Positions 1 through 9,047 of a DNA stretch of 64,000 nt are shown here, piece by piece. This DNA comes from an uncultured Bacteroidales bacterium (GTDB taxonomy: Bacteria; Bacteroidota; Bacteroidia; Bacteroidales; FEN-979), in the NCBI GenBank assembly GCA_903887775.1, contig CAISRB010000016.1, positions 1-64,000 of the forward strand. The letters run 5' to 3'. How positions within the stretch are numbered: position 1 is the first letter of the stretch; each line of letters starts with the position of its first letter. A program made the translations under genes and the position numbers. The notes under the pieces are model-generated. The model ran no database searches. It saw only the letters and a program-made list of their open reading frames with translations, and was not told the origin of the DNA.

Positions 1-28
1 GTCGTGGGTTCGAGTCCCATTTACCGCT
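1..28 (+). tRNA. 3' end of a tRNA, possibly tRNA-Gly (partial)
   Basis: The first bases show a T arm: a 5-bp stem (bases 4-8 with 16-20) closing the loop TTCGAGT. A 7-base acceptor strand TTACCGC (21-27) and base T28 follow. No CCA is encoded, as is usual in Bacteroidota. The implied 5' acceptor GCGGTAA and a U discriminator would fit tRNA-Gly, but the anticodon lies outside the window, so the identity is an inference. The gene is cut by the window start. Confidence 0.65.
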
Positions 29-32
29 CACA

Positions 33-263
33 GCAGATTGTGCCCATCTGATTTCCTGTCCCACGCTGGTCATTGATTCCGATGCAGAACAGTTTTTTGG
101 CGGACAGCCAAAACAACTTTATGATGCCCTTAAATGCCCTAAAAACTATATGGTCTTTAAAACAGGGGAAGGCAGCGAACTTCACTGCCAGGCAGGAGGC
201 CAGCTTCTCGCCAATCAGAAAATTTTTGACTGGATTGACGAGAAATTTCGTTTTCGTCATTAA
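33..263 (+). pseudogene. Orphan C-terminal fragment of an alpha/beta hydrolase, directly behind the tRNA
   Basis: Reading codons in the frame that ends with TAA at 261-263 gives about 76 residues without a usable start codon. They read like the C-terminal third of a dipeptidyl-aminopeptidase-like (FrsA-like) alpha/beta hydrolase: CPTLVIDSDAEQFF (acid loop), then QPKQLYDALKCPKN, then GEGSELHCQAGG with the likely catalytic His, then a C-terminal FDWIDEKF. The frame stays open back through the tRNA, but protein-like sequence begins only near base 45. The rest of the gene is absent, so this is a remnant joined to a tRNA 3' end. A longer ORF in another frame over the same bases has no protein character. 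Confidence 0.6.
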
Positions 264-351
264 ACACCGGTTTCGGAAATGCCGGGAGTGTTTTTGGAAA
301 CAGAATCTTTTATCGTGACAAAAGTAATTCCAACAGGGAATTTGCTCCTTT

Positions 352-2976
352 TTACCTGCGGATGATCACCTTCCTGTTAATCAAACCCGATGCAGTCGTG
401 ACTTTGAGGATATAAAACCCTGTATTTAATTCCGAGGTGTTAATGGCGCATTCAGGGACCGGGACGGGCAACGTTATTTTCACAATCTCCCGGCCTTCAG
501 TATCGCTCATCCGGTACCCTGAAATATACCCCTGACTGTCGCTGGATTTAACGATCAGTCTTTCCGATGCAGGGTTTGGGTATACTGCGATATCATCATG
601 TGGATCCGTTTCACCAATCCCCAGCGGATTTCTCGCAATACTTAATTTGAGCCTGTATGTCCCGGGCTCCTCTGTGAATCCCGGGCAGAGATGCAGCAGA
701 AATGTCCCTCCGTTATTCATAACAATATTGGAAGGTATTGTATCTTCAGGCAGATCTGACCACGTAGTTCCATCAGAAGAGTAAGAACAAAGCCCGTCAA
801 GCGTGCAGGTATGTGATGTGTCGCTCCAGGCATCATAGAGAATGCAGGATAGCACATAAGTGTAACCTCCCGGCAGGGTGATTTTGTAAAAATCATTATC
901 TGTGCCGGTATGACAATTTGCACCGTCTGTTATGATTACCGCAGGATTTGATACGAAGCTGACCGGAAGAACATAAGCAGAATCCTGTGTATTGTTTGGC
1001 TCATAACGGTCGGCTGTCAGCGGGGCAGACATAACGATAATTTCCACAGGGTTCTCATACGAACCTGATCCTGTCAATTGCCATCCACCTGTACCTTCAG
1101 GCAGATACCGCAGTGCCAGCTGGTATGAGGCGGGCTGTGTATTCAGGCCTGGATTGCTGAAGATGAGCCCGTTTGTATGCTGTTTGGAGAGGAGAGTGAA
1201 ATTCGTTTTTTCATCGATAACCTTTATGGAATCTCCATCGGCATCGTACAGGGTAAGGGCCAGAGTCCCATGCAGGTCGGTGAGCCCCAGGTTGTTTATG
1301 TCAAGCTGAACGCTTACAGGACTGCCCTGAAGAATGTACGTTCCTCCATTGATATTCATTGCAGAATACAGCTCTATATCATTCTTATAAACCACTTCGA
1401 TATGCTTCCTGTTCAGATATGAATTTGTATCGTTGACACCTATCCAGACGGAGTCTCCCAGGCTGTACATTATTCCAACATAATAGGTCCCGGGCAGCAT
1501 TTTTGTGATCCGCGGATTGGTAAAGCTGATACCGGAAGGGAATTGAGCTCCCGGTTGAAGCGAGATCCCTTTTATGATCCTGACATAATCGATAAAAATA
1601 TCGTTGGTGTCAAAGATGACGGCGCAGATGTCGCCGTTGAATGCCACCTGGTCATTATTGATGATGTTGGTATGAAAGGAGAGTGTGTCTTTGTAACTGA
1701 TCGTGTCGGATTTACTGCTGATGGGTGCATTCATACAGAGGTTGTAAAACTCTTTACTTCCATCCTTTGCACCGGCGGGCTTTTTTATTCCGATGATGGC
1801 CTCGTGATGGGTATAGACCCCTTGCCCGTCAGGGTTCATGTTGTCGATTAGAAAGTCACCATTATATTTGCCATCCCATCCCCAGTTGAAATGAAATAGT
1901 ACACCATAAATGTTGCTTTGGTAACCATCCAAAACAAAGCAGTGTCCTCCCAGCGGGAAATTGTTATATCCTCCATAAATAACGGGCCTTCCGGCATCCA
2001 GTTCTCTCTTGAGCATGCCCGACCATGCCGTGTCGGCGAAGTTGACCTGCTCAAGACCCCTGACAGAGGCCTGATCATAACCGAAATAAGTTTTAAGTGC
2101 ATATTCGGCGCAATGAATGCCAGGTGGAGGGCATTTGGCGCTGATCATTTGTGACCCACTGAATGTCACACCATAGTTCATTTCGACGCTTACCCCGCAA
2201 TGATACATCAATCTTGCAACATTGTCATTCCGTGATATTACCATATCCGGCATGGAATTCAAGAAATATTTGTTTAGTCCGAAATTGGCCGCCCTTGTCC
2301 CGTAAATCCCCGGATTATATTGATGCATGCCGCGTCCTCGGAGAGGCCAGTTGTTATACTTCATAACCATAGCCATGGCCGTTGCGACACATCCGGTGAG
2401 TGTAAATGCACTTGGAGGTGGATAAAATCTGATAGGGCAAAATGCATTATAATAATCACCTTGTCCCCATTTTGTGGTCATAAGGGGATTGACTCCCTTT
2501 TGTGATCCCGGATCAGTTACAGGCCGGTTAACGCCTGAAAGTGAAGTCCATTCCAACCTGATTTTCTCAGTGGCTTCCAGCCCTTCGTTAATTGCATAGC
2601 TGATCTGTTCCCCGTAACCCTCCAGCCAGGAGACAACAGGCGGTGGTATATTATCGGGGAAAAATTTTCCTTCTGATGAACAGGCCAGAACCGGAATTAC
2701 CGCGTCATCTCCTGAAATAATGATAAAGCCCCCGGAGCCATTGATATTATATATATAATACAAGGGAGCCTGCTCCGCCTTTGACTTTGTGCCGGCAGCT
2801 TCCACAGGGGCATAGCACAATTCAAGGAGTGCTGTTTTTCCCTGCAGGGAAAATGCAGAATATGAAGCCAGATAATTGGTTGCAACAATTCGGGCATGCT
2901 GTTCGTTAACCGTTTTTCCCTGGGAATAGCCAAAGAGCAGGAAACCCGATAGTAATGTCAATACCAGTTTTTTCAT
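352..2976 (-). CDS. Secreted C10-family cysteine protease (streptopain-like) with T9SS sorting domain
   Basis: This is an 874-residue secreted peptidase. Residues 1-20 form a signal peptide. Residues 25-130 look like the Spi-type propeptide of C10 proteases. The catalytic Cys is C196 in TLTGCVATAMAMVMKYNNWP and the catalytic His is H345 in GGHCFVLDGY, followed by the NWGWDGKYNG block near 364-373. A long beta-rich region follows, then a C-terminal type A T9SS signal (VYPNPA ... GFYILKV ... VIIRR), so it should cross the outer membrane by type IX secretion and be cleaved or anchored at the surface. The family digests proteins. It lies 10 bases behind the lipoprotein hydrolase and is probably co-transcribed with it. 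Confidence 0.93.
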   Translation of the reverse strand: MKKLVLTLLSGFLLFGYSQGKTVNEQHARIVATNYLASYSAFSLQGKTALLELCYAPVEAAGTKSKAEQAPLYYIYNINGSGGFIIISGDDAVIPVLACSSEGKFFPDNIPPPVVSWLEGYGEQISYAINEGLEATEKIRLEWTSLSGVNRPVTDPGSQKGVNPLMTTKWGQGDYYNAFCPIRFYPPPSAFTLTGCVATAMAMVMKYNNWPLRGRGMHQYNPGIYGTRAANFGLNKYFLNSMPDMVISRNDNVARLMYHCGVSVEMNYGVTFSGSQMISAKCPPPGIHCAEYALKTYFGYDQASVRGLEQVNFADTAWSGMLKRELDAGRPVIYGGYNNFPLGGHCFVLDGYQSNIYGVLFHFNWGWDGKYNGDFLIDNMNPDGQGVYTHHEAIIGIKKPAGAKDGSKEFYNLCMNAPISSKSDTISYKDTLSFHTNIINNDQVAFNGDICAVIFDTNDIFIDYVRIIKGISLQPGAQFPSGISFTNPRITKMLPGTYYVGIMYSLGDSVWIGVNDTNSYLNRKHIEVVYKNDIELYSAMNINGGTYILQGSPVSVQLDINNLGLTDLHGTLALTLYDADGDSIKVIDEKTNFTLLSKQHTNGLIFSNPGLNTQPASYQLALRYLPEGTGGWQLTGSGSYENPVEIIVMSAPLTADRYEPNNTQDSAYVLPVSFVSNPAVIITDGANCHTGTDNDFYKITLPGGYTYVLSCILYDAWSDTSHTCTLDGLCSYSSDGTTWSDLPEDTIPSNIVMNNGGTFLLHLCPGFTEEPGTYRLKLSIARNPLGIGETDPHDDIAVYPNPASERLIVKSSDSQGYISGYRMSDTEGREIVKITLPVPVPECAINTSELNTGFYILKVTTASGLINRKVIIRR

Positions 2977-2986
2977 GTGTTAATAA

Positions 2987-4240
2987 TTATTTTTTCAAAA
3001 ATTCATTGAACCATGGTTTTGCATGAATAAGTGAGTAAACATAGCCGGCTCTGTGATCAGCTATCGCTCCAGCCGAAATCGCAATGGTATTGCTGCCCAA
3101 TTGATTCTGATAAGCTGCCGGCAGCGTGGAGAGATATAAGGGGATGATATCATCGGCCTCGCCATAATACATCCTGAGCGGGGTTTGACATCGCCAGCGG
3201 TAAGCCTGGGCCTGATCAAGGATCTGCCAGAATGGAGCGCTTGCGGTATTTCCGGTCAGCATGAAATCAGGCTGCAGTAAATCCCTGACATGGATTGTCG
3301 TTTGTGAAAGGAAGGTACCCAGATCCATCTTCCACTCGAAAAGATCTTTGGAAGCTTGTAAATATTCAGGCCTGATTGCTGAGGAAGGAAAGCTTGTCAG
3401 CCCGTTGTAATATGCATACGCGAAAAGACAATTGGCAACCACAGCCGGCAGAGCAGGAGAATCGCCGGGCTGGGGATTGTTGATCCAGCGATCCATCAGG
3501 GCTAAAAAGTCAGCTGCGGCGCAGGCTGTTGATGCAGCCGTCACGCGGATGTTCATATCTTCCAGTTTCCTCAGGAAGGTCATGGTTGCCCATCCTCCCT
3601 GCGACCAGCCATGCAGGAACAGGGGTCCCTTCCTGATTTTCTGATCTTTAAGAATTTTATCGGCTGCATTCAGCATGTCGATGCAGGCTTGTTCTGTGCT
3701 GAGTCTCACGAAATCTGCATGGGGTTGATCTGAAACTCCGAGACCAATGAAATCAGCTGCGATCACGATATAGCCCTGGGAAGCAAATTGCGCGAGCATC
3801 AGCCTGGTTTCCAGCGATGAATCGGGGTAGGAAGGGCATGCAGTCTTGACCGCAAGAGTTCCATGCTGATACGAGACGACGGGCATGGAATCCAACCCGT
3901 TGTCGGGAATGGCCACCAGACCTGAAGCCACCGTGGGTATGCCGAGTTCAGGAACTACCGTGGGATAGGTTACCCGGTATAATTTTACAGGGTATGCCGG
4001 TACTGCAAACTGTCCTTCAAAATCGGCCAGATGCATGGTTGAAGTCGCCAGGAACTCCTCAAGTTCCGCGTTCAGGATATGATTCAGTTTCGGCAAATCG
4101 TAAGTTTCGATATACTGCCAGGTAACTCCCGGCTGAGCGGGAGCGGGCTCCTCCTTTTTGCATCCCGAAAGCAGGAAAAGAAAACCTGCAAATAATACAA
4201 TCGCCAATAAATGAGACGAAAAGTTCTTGTTTGTTTTCAT
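2987..4240 (-). CDS. Lipoprotein alpha/beta hydrolase (secretory-lipase-like)
   Basis: This is a 417-residue lipoprotein: the hydrophobic leader ends in a lipobox with Cys27 (LLSGC). The fold is that of an alpha/beta hydrolase related to secretory lipases and prolyl-oligopeptidase-like esterases: oxyanion region YQHGTLAV near 125, nucleophile elbow HGWSQGG with Ser213, acid region YGEADDIIP near 360, and His396 in ADHRAGY. The triad therefore looks intact. The substrate cannot be read from the sequence; ester or peptide substrates are both possible. It is the upstream gene of a two-gene unit with the secreted C10 protease, which suggests extracellular nutrient degradation. Confidence 0.85.
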   Translation of the reverse strand: MKTNKNFSSHLLAIVLFAGFLFLLSGCKKEEPAPAQPGVTWQYIETYDLPKLNHILNAELEEFLATSTMHLADFEGQFAVPAYPVKLYRVTYPTVVPELGIPTVASGLVAIPDNGLDSMPVVSYQHGTLAVKTACPSYPDSSLETRLMLAQFASQGYIVIAADFIGLGVSDQPHADFVRLSTEQACIDMLNAADKILKDQKIRKGPLFLHGWSQGGWATMTFLRKLEDMNIRVTAASTACAAADFLALMDRWINNPQPGDSPALPAVVANCLFAYAYYNGLTSFPSSAIRPEYLQASKDLFEWKMDLGTFLSQTTIHVRDLLQPDFMLTGNTASAPFWQILDQAQAYRWRCQTPLRMYYGEADDIIPLYLSTLPAAYQNQLGSNTIAISAGAIADHRAGYVYSLIHAKPWFNEFLKK

Positions 4241-4436
4241 CTTTTTTATTTTAGGTTATTCTGCGGATGACAATTCGTTATCTGAAACTATTAAACAGTA
4301 CTTAATGATTACATTTTAAAACCGATTGATAATAATGATCTTAAAGGCTTAATACGGAAGCATTTTCCTATTAAGCCCTTCAGTGGACGATAGAATCGGT
4401 TTCTTCAGTCAACAAATTAAAAGAAAATTCTTAATA

Positions 4437-4649
4437 CTATTTCCTCAAGGCATACTTTGACCTTATTTCATCTTCCCTGCTTTTATCGGTGACATAAATA
4501 ATCGTCCTGCCTCCATCGAGTATTATCGGATATTTGCCTGTTAAGGAACCTGTTGAAAGATTGGATTTTGGAACTCTTCTGTGATGATTTGACAAGCTCA
4601 GCCTGTTATCAATGACATCATTTTCCGGTATATGCTGAATAGCTTTCAT
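4437..4649 (-). CDS. Small conserved-looking hypothetical protein
   Basis: This 70-residue ORF lies alone between two larger minus-strand genes. Its second half, GKYPIILDGGRTIIYVTDKS followed by a charged EDEIRSKYALRK tail, has the balanced hydrophobic/charged pattern of a real small beta-strand domain. The first half is polar. No signal peptide, metal motif or known domain is recognised. No clear promoter is visible upstream. It could still be spurious; its isolated position and plausible composition are the only support. Confidence 0.45.
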   Translation of the reverse strand: MKAIQHIPENDVIDNRLSLSNHHRRVPKSNLSTGSLTGKYPIILDGGRTIIYVTDKSREDEIRSKYALRK

Positions 4650-4765
4650 TGTATCTGAATTTAGCGGATGGTTTGTTTTAGAATAAATAACCTCTCTTTG
4701 CTTAATACAACCACAATTTCCGTGAAATATTCTCCGGGGTTCGCATTCTTAACATTTAATTAACG

Positions 4766-6538
4766 TCATTTCCAACGTGCTTCAAGTACCCGGTATGGAA
4801 ATCGAGCAATCAGCTGACGTGCATTCGAACATGATGTCCTGTGAATTTTAATACCCTGCGTTACGCTTACAAAAGCAAAGATAGTATGCCCCAGTTCAGG
4901 CTCACAACAGGAAGCGAACTGGTAATGCAATGAATTTATCCCGGAATCTATAATAACATAATTTTCTTTCCCGGCTTTAATCCTTGAAATGCTCTCAGGG
5001 AAAGACTTTGCTGATTCCGGCATCCGTGGCGAAGGTTTTTCCTTTTCATGATTCACATCTATTTTCAGCGCTTCCCTGATCATGAAAATGCTTAGAGGAC
5101 TTTTTGCTATTTCAAGCCAGTCTTTATGTGGTTTCTGGGTTTTTGATGACACTATTTTTACTGTGTCACCATTAATTAAAACATATTTAAGTGAAACTAT
5201 TTTTCCGTTTATAATCGCGCCCGTACAAGTTGATCCAAGTTCACTACTTACGGCATAGGCAAAATCAAGTACAGTGCACCCCTTTTTTAACTTTTTAAGA
5301 TCGCCTTTCGGAGTGAAAATAAAAACATCATCAGAATTTAATTCTTGTTTGCCTTGCGAAATTATTTTGTCGAGCGAAACCTGCAATGGCTTTACCAGCA
5401 GTTCCCTGTATATGCTAAAGATGTCCTCCTTTGAAATTTCTTTTCCTGTATTTTTGTATTTCCAATGTGCAGCATACCCTTCCTCGTCAATGTCATCCAT
5501 TCTCCGGCTGCGTATTTGAACCTCTACCCATCTTCCGCCAGGGCCGATAACTGTAGTGTGAAGTGATTCATATCCATTTGGTTTCGGGAGAGATATCCAG
5601 TCACGTAACCGGCCAGGATCAGGAGCGTAGATATCTGTCGTCAGGGAATATGCTTTCCAGCAGTCAGCTGCTTCATTTTCGATCGTTTTATTTATTATAA
5701 TCCTGATGGCAAAAATATCATAAACCGATTCAAAATCTACCTTTTGAATGATCATTTTGCGGTAAATCGAAGGGATCGATTTAACCCGGCTTTTAATTTC
5801 GAAATCAAATCCGTTTTCAGTTAGTTTCTCAGCGATCGGAATTACAAAATGAGAAGTATACTGGTCACGGTTTGATTTTGTTTGCCGGAGTTTCTCTTCA
5901 ATCTGTTTATAGGTTTTGGGATATATATAACGCATAAGCCGGTCTTCCAACTCGTTTTTAATCCGGTAAAGACCAAGCCGGTGTGCAATTGGCAGGTAAA
6001 GCATCCTGGTTTCTCCGATTATAAGTTTTTGTTTTTCAGTGGGATAATCTGTAACATGCCGTATATCATACAGGCGCATAGCCAGCCTGATGAGCAGTAC
6101 CCTGATATCTTCGTTCAGGGTAATCAGCAATCCGATTAAGTTTTCTTTATTGGTTAAAAATTTGCTTGTATCAAGTTTTTCAAGTTTATGAATTCCGTCA
6201 ATAAGGCAACTGACTGGTTTACCGAATTCATTTTCTATTGCATCCGTTGCAAGTTTCCCGCCATCAGCTACATTTTTAAGAATGCAGCATAGTACGGATT
6301 CAAGACCCAGGTTCATTTCAAAAAGGATGATCCCCAAAGTCTCCAAAACCATTTGTGCATATTCAGGCTCTTCGCTTTTTGATGAAGTGTTCAGCATCAG
6401 GCCGAATGCCTTTCTCAGGAAGTATTTTGCCTCGCTTTGTTCCCAGTGTCCAAGCAGACTATCGAACGTCAATATCCCCGAATGTTCCGGAGCAAACCCG
6501 TTAAGCATATAGTACGACCAGATTCTTATATAGTACAA
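4766..6538 (-). CDS. RelA/SpoT-family (p)ppGpp synthetase with degenerate hydrolase domain
   Basis: This 590-residue protein has the RelA/SpoT order. The N-terminal HD region (about 30-170) has lost its metal ligands: the expected LLHDVVED reads ILKNVADG (86-93) and the expected ADRLHNMRT reads AMRLYDIRH, so ppGpp hydrolysis is unlikely. The synthetase domain looks intact: RVKSIPSIYRKM (251-262), IFAIRI, GYESLHTTV (322-330), VEVQIRSRRM with the catalytic Glu339, and GYAAHW. A TGS domain follows (404-465), then a CC/zinc-finger-like segment (ASCCEPELGH ... GIKIHRTSCSN). The ACT domain is missing and the protein stops about 150 residues short of typical RelA/SpoT. It is inferred to be a dedicated synthetase. 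An internal start at M11 is also possible. Confidence 0.9.
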   Translation of the reverse strand: MYYIRIWSYYMLNGFAPEHSGILTFDSLLGHWEQSEAKYFLRKAFGLMLNTSSKSEEPEYAQMVLETLGIILFEMNLGLESVLCCILKNVADGGKLATDAIENEFGKPVSCLIDGIHKLEKLDTSKFLTNKENLIGLLITLNEDIRVLLIRLAMRLYDIRHVTDYPTEKQKLIIGETRMLYLPIAHRLGLYRIKNELEDRLMRYIYPKTYKQIEEKLRQTKSNRDQYTSHFVIPIAEKLTENGFDFEIKSRVKSIPSIYRKMIIQKVDFESVYDIFAIRIIINKTIENEAADCWKAYSLTTDIYAPDPGRLRDWISLPKPNGYESLHTTVIGPGGRWVEVQIRSRRMDDIDEEGYAAHWKYKNTGKEISKEDIFSIYRELLVKPLQVSLDKIISQGKQELNSDDVFIFTPKGDLKKLKKGCTVLDFAYAVSSELGSTCTGAIINGKIVSLKYVLINGDTVKIVSSKTQKPHKDWLEIAKSPLSIFMIREALKIDVNHEKEKPSPRMPESAKSFPESISRIKAGKENYVIIDSGINSLHYQFASCCEPELGHTIFAFVSVTQGIKIHRTSCSNARQLIARFPYRVLEARWK

Positions 6539-6682
6539 TGAGTAACGGGCTTACCAATGTCTTATTTCCCCATCCTAATTTCTTTTATAACATCTTTATA
6601 ATTAGCAATATAGAAAAGCATAACTTTCTGCAGCTTTTACACCAGATGATTGTGTACAGTGGGGAGTGATGAATGGAAGAAA

Positions 6683-8320
6683 TCAATGGCTGAAACGGGG
6701 ATCCACTGGTAATGTAAAATAAAAAGTGCTTCCCTTACTCTCCTCGCTCACAACCCAAAACCTGCCGCCGTGCTTTTCAATGAACTCCTTGCAGATATTT
6801 AATCCTAATCCTGTGCCGGGTTCATTATTGGTACCTAAGCGATTGGATTTTTCATTTTGGTGCAAAAGATTCTCTGCCATTTCCCTGCTTATTCCGACTC
6901 CAGTATCCTTAACTGAAAACTCAACCCAGTTTTCCTGACCTGGTTTTGCGGCAACGGTGATCATTCCGCCTTTCGGAGTAAACTTCACTGCATTTGTAGA
7001 CAGGTTGCGGAGGATGCTGTCAAACATTTTTTCATCTGCAAAAACCGAAAGGTCAGGAGGTATATCAATAATTATTTGTATATCCTTTGTTGTTGCCAGT
7101 TCCCTGGTCATTGCCAGACTTGAATTAATATTCGGCAATAATAAAAATAACTCAGGGCTGAATGTGGTTAAACCCCTTTGCAGCCGTGACCATTCCAAAA
7201 GATTTTCGAGTAGGCTGTAAAGGTTTGTAGTTGAGTTTCTTATTGAACGCACAACCTTCTGAATCTCCTCCGTGGACATTGTCGATAGTTCTTCATCCAT
7301 TAATTGAGTAAACCCAAGAAGGCTGTTAAACGGGTTGCGCAAATCGTGAGCAAGGATGGAGAAGAATTTGTCTTTTGTTGCAATAGTCTCCCTGAGTTCC
7401 GACTCTCTCTCTCGAAGGGCTTCATCGGCTAGTTTTCGATCGCTTATATCACGCATGAAACAAAAAAGCTCAGGTTTTTCCTTTACTAAAAGATTCACGC
7501 TGGCTTCGACATCAATGACCCTGCCATCCTTGCGCCTGTGCCTGGTTTCAAAACGTTCATACCCATTCTTTAAAATTCGCAGGATCCGGCTATTAATTAT
7601 TTCCTGTGTGTCTATCACGTCAACATCTTTCACGCCCATCCTAAGAATTTCATCACGGGTATAGCCGATCATTTTGCAATACGAATCATTAGTATCTAGA
7701 AACCGCCCTTCCATATCGACAAGATAAAACCCATCCATCGTGGTTTTAAGGATTGTCTTAATTTCAGCTTCCTTCAGTTTGCTCTCAGTGATGTCGACAA
7801 GGTGAACAAGGCATTGTTCCCCATTATCGATTGTGATTCCGGTAAGGTTTATAAAAGCTGAAGAATTCCCGTTTGCCGAAATTGTAATCTCACATGTTTT
7901 TTCTACATTGCCGGAGAATGTTTTCTCAAGAAAAGTGTTAAATATTGGCCTGGTGTTATCGGAAACAAAAATGCCAAAATATGCACCTTGCAGATGCAGG
8001 CGTTGTTTCCCAAGCACTTTTGCTGCATAGAGATTTATCTCGGTGATCTTCCCTTCTTTTGAAAGAGATAAATAACCGGTAGGCGAAAAATCATACAATT
8101 TAGAGTACCTGGCAGCAGCAACTTCTGCCATTGCCCAGGCGTGGCGAAGATCTTTATTCTGCAACTCCAGTTCTATTTTTTGCACTTCAATTTCGTGCAC
8201 GAGATTCGGAGTCTCAGCTTCTGATGGTTGTGTACCGGCCTCAGACGAATTCTTTGTTAGCAGTTTTTCCGCTTTTTTTCGAAGGAAATCCCCACCTGGA
8301 AAGTTAGTCTTAAACTTCAT
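6683..8320 (-). CDS. Cytoplasmic PAS-PAS sensor histidine kinase
   Basis: This is a 545-residue kinase without membrane segments. A coiled N-terminus (about 35-70) leads into a PAS domain (about 70-180, with YDFSPTGYLSLS) and a second PAS domain (about 185-300, with TTMDGFYLVDMEGRFLDTN and a PAC-like DISDRK end). The HisKA domain carries H325 in SILAHDLRNPFNSLLGF. The HATPase_c domain has an N-box (LSTNAVKF), G1 (DTGVGIS) and G2 (GTGLGLNICKEFIEKHGG). No response regulator lies beside it. Cytosolic PAS domains suggest an internal redox, ligand or energy signal. Confidence 0.92.
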   Translation of the reverse strand: MKFKTNFPGGDFLRKKAEKLLTKNSSEAGTQPSEAETPNLVHEIEVQKIELELQNKDLRHAWAMAEVAAARYSKLYDFSPTGYLSLSKEGKITEINLYAAKVLGKQRLHLQGAYFGIFVSDNTRPIFNTFLEKTFSGNVEKTCEITISANGNSSAFINLTGITIDNGEQCLVHLVDITESKLKEAEIKTILKTTMDGFYLVDMEGRFLDTNDSYCKMIGYTRDEILRMGVKDVDVIDTQEIINSRILRILKNGYERFETRHRRKDGRVIDVEASVNLLVKEKPELFCFMRDISDRKLADEALRERESELRETIATKDKFFSILAHDLRNPFNSLLGFTQLMDEELSTMSTEEIQKVVRSIRNSTTNLYSLLENLLEWSRLQRGLTTFSPELFLLLPNINSSLAMTRELATTKDIQIIIDIPPDLSVFADEKMFDSILRNLSTNAVKFTPKGGMITVAAKPGQENWVEFSVKDTGVGISREMAENLLHQNEKSNRLGTNNEPGTGLGLNICKEFIEKHGGRFWVVSEESKGSTFYFTLPVDPRFSH

Positions 8321-8394
8321 AAATAAAAATCACGATAAAAATAAGAAAACAAAGTATAAAGAATAAGACAATTATTTATCATAAAGTGTTGCAA

Positions 8395-8416
8395 GGACAA
8401 GAGCTGGCTCTTGTCC
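8395..8416. other. Perfect 10-bp inverted repeat (hairpin)
   Basis: Bases 8395-8404 (GGACAAGAGC) and 8407-8416 (GCTCTTGTCC) are exact reverse complements separated by TG. The hairpin sits between the rhodanese stop and the kinase start. It could end the ohyA-rhodanese transcript on the minus strand, but no clear T-run follows on that strand. It could also be part of a structured RNA together with the hairpin at 8435-8457. Confidence 0.5.
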
Positions 8417-8434
8417 GGAACTCCGGAACGCCTG

Positions 8435-8457
8435 ACCAACGTGAGATTGGTTTTTTT
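8435..8457 (+). terminator. Short hairpin followed by seven T, plus strand
   Basis: ACCAA (8435-8439) pairs with TTGGT (8447-8451) around a 7-base loop, and T8451 begins a run of seven T. This has the shape of a weak intrinsic terminator read on the plus strand, yet no plus-strand gene lies upstream. It may end a short non-coding transcript containing the hairpin at 8395-8416, or it may be chance. Confidence 0.3.
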
Positions 8458-8491
8458 GTTGATGGTTTTAATTGTTCGCAATCTGTTTAAA

Positions 8492-9043
8492 TTATTTTCT
8501 TTCTTTTGGTTTTATCATACAGGCACATACACCATTTAATGGTTCGTATTTCCCTGCTTTCATCGGAAAACCATCTTTTTCCCAGTCTGCAATTCCACCT
8601 GCAAGGCTGGCGATATTCTTATATCCCTTTGATATTAAGAGAACAGCATATTTCTTGCTCCATATCCCAACAGCATCTGCAAGGATCAGTGGTTTATCGA
8701 GGGGAAGTGCCATCCACTTCTCCTCAAATTCACTATGAGGCAGAAATACTATCTGATCGACTCCGAAGGCTTTGATCTCTGTTTCCAGTTCCTCCCTCAG
8801 ATCTACAATCATGGCTCCTTTCTGCAATAAACCGGGAACTTCTTTTGGCAAGGGATATGAAATACCTTCTATTTTAAGCAGGCAGGAATCAAATATATTT
8901 GATTGTTCCCGGAAATCGTTGAATAACCTCCGGGCGTTTTTCCAGTTCTTTGCAATTGCTATTCCGGCCTGATGACTTAATGCTTTTGCATATCGGGCTA
9001 TCCGGATTTTTTCCTCTTTATAAACAGTGCTTTTAAATGCCAT
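8492..9043 (-). CDS. Rhodanese-fold protein lacking the active-site cysteine
   Basis: A start at 9043 gives 183 residues (MAFKSTVYKEEK) and places the ATG 4 bases behind the oleate hydratase stop; a longer ORF would run back into that gene. The C-terminal half has the rhodanese pattern: AMIVDLREELE (77-87), then the active-site loop and GYKNIASLAGGIADWEKDGFP (140-160). The loop, where a CxxGxRS-like motif is expected, reads ADAVGIWS (122-129), so the sulfur-carrying Cys is missing. Two cysteines, C173 and C175, lie in the tail. It may be a binding or scaffold version of the fold, linked to oleate hydratase by operon. Confidence 0.75.
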   Translation of the reverse strand: MAFKSTVYKEEKIRIARYAKALSHQAGIAIAKNWKNARRLFNDFREQSNIFDSCLLKIEGISYPLPKEVPGLLQKGAMIVDLREELETEIKAFGVDQIVFLPHSEFEEKWMALPLDKPLILADAVGIWSKKYAVLLISKGYKNIASLAGGIADWEKDGFPMKAGKYEPLNGVCACMIKPKERK

Positions 9044-9047
9044 ATGA

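Noticed and set aside
73..318. An 81-residue plus-strand ORF behind the tRNA
   Set aside because: The codon frame two bases away gives a clear alpha/beta-hydrolase C-terminus over the same bases, whereas this ORF has no protein-like pattern.
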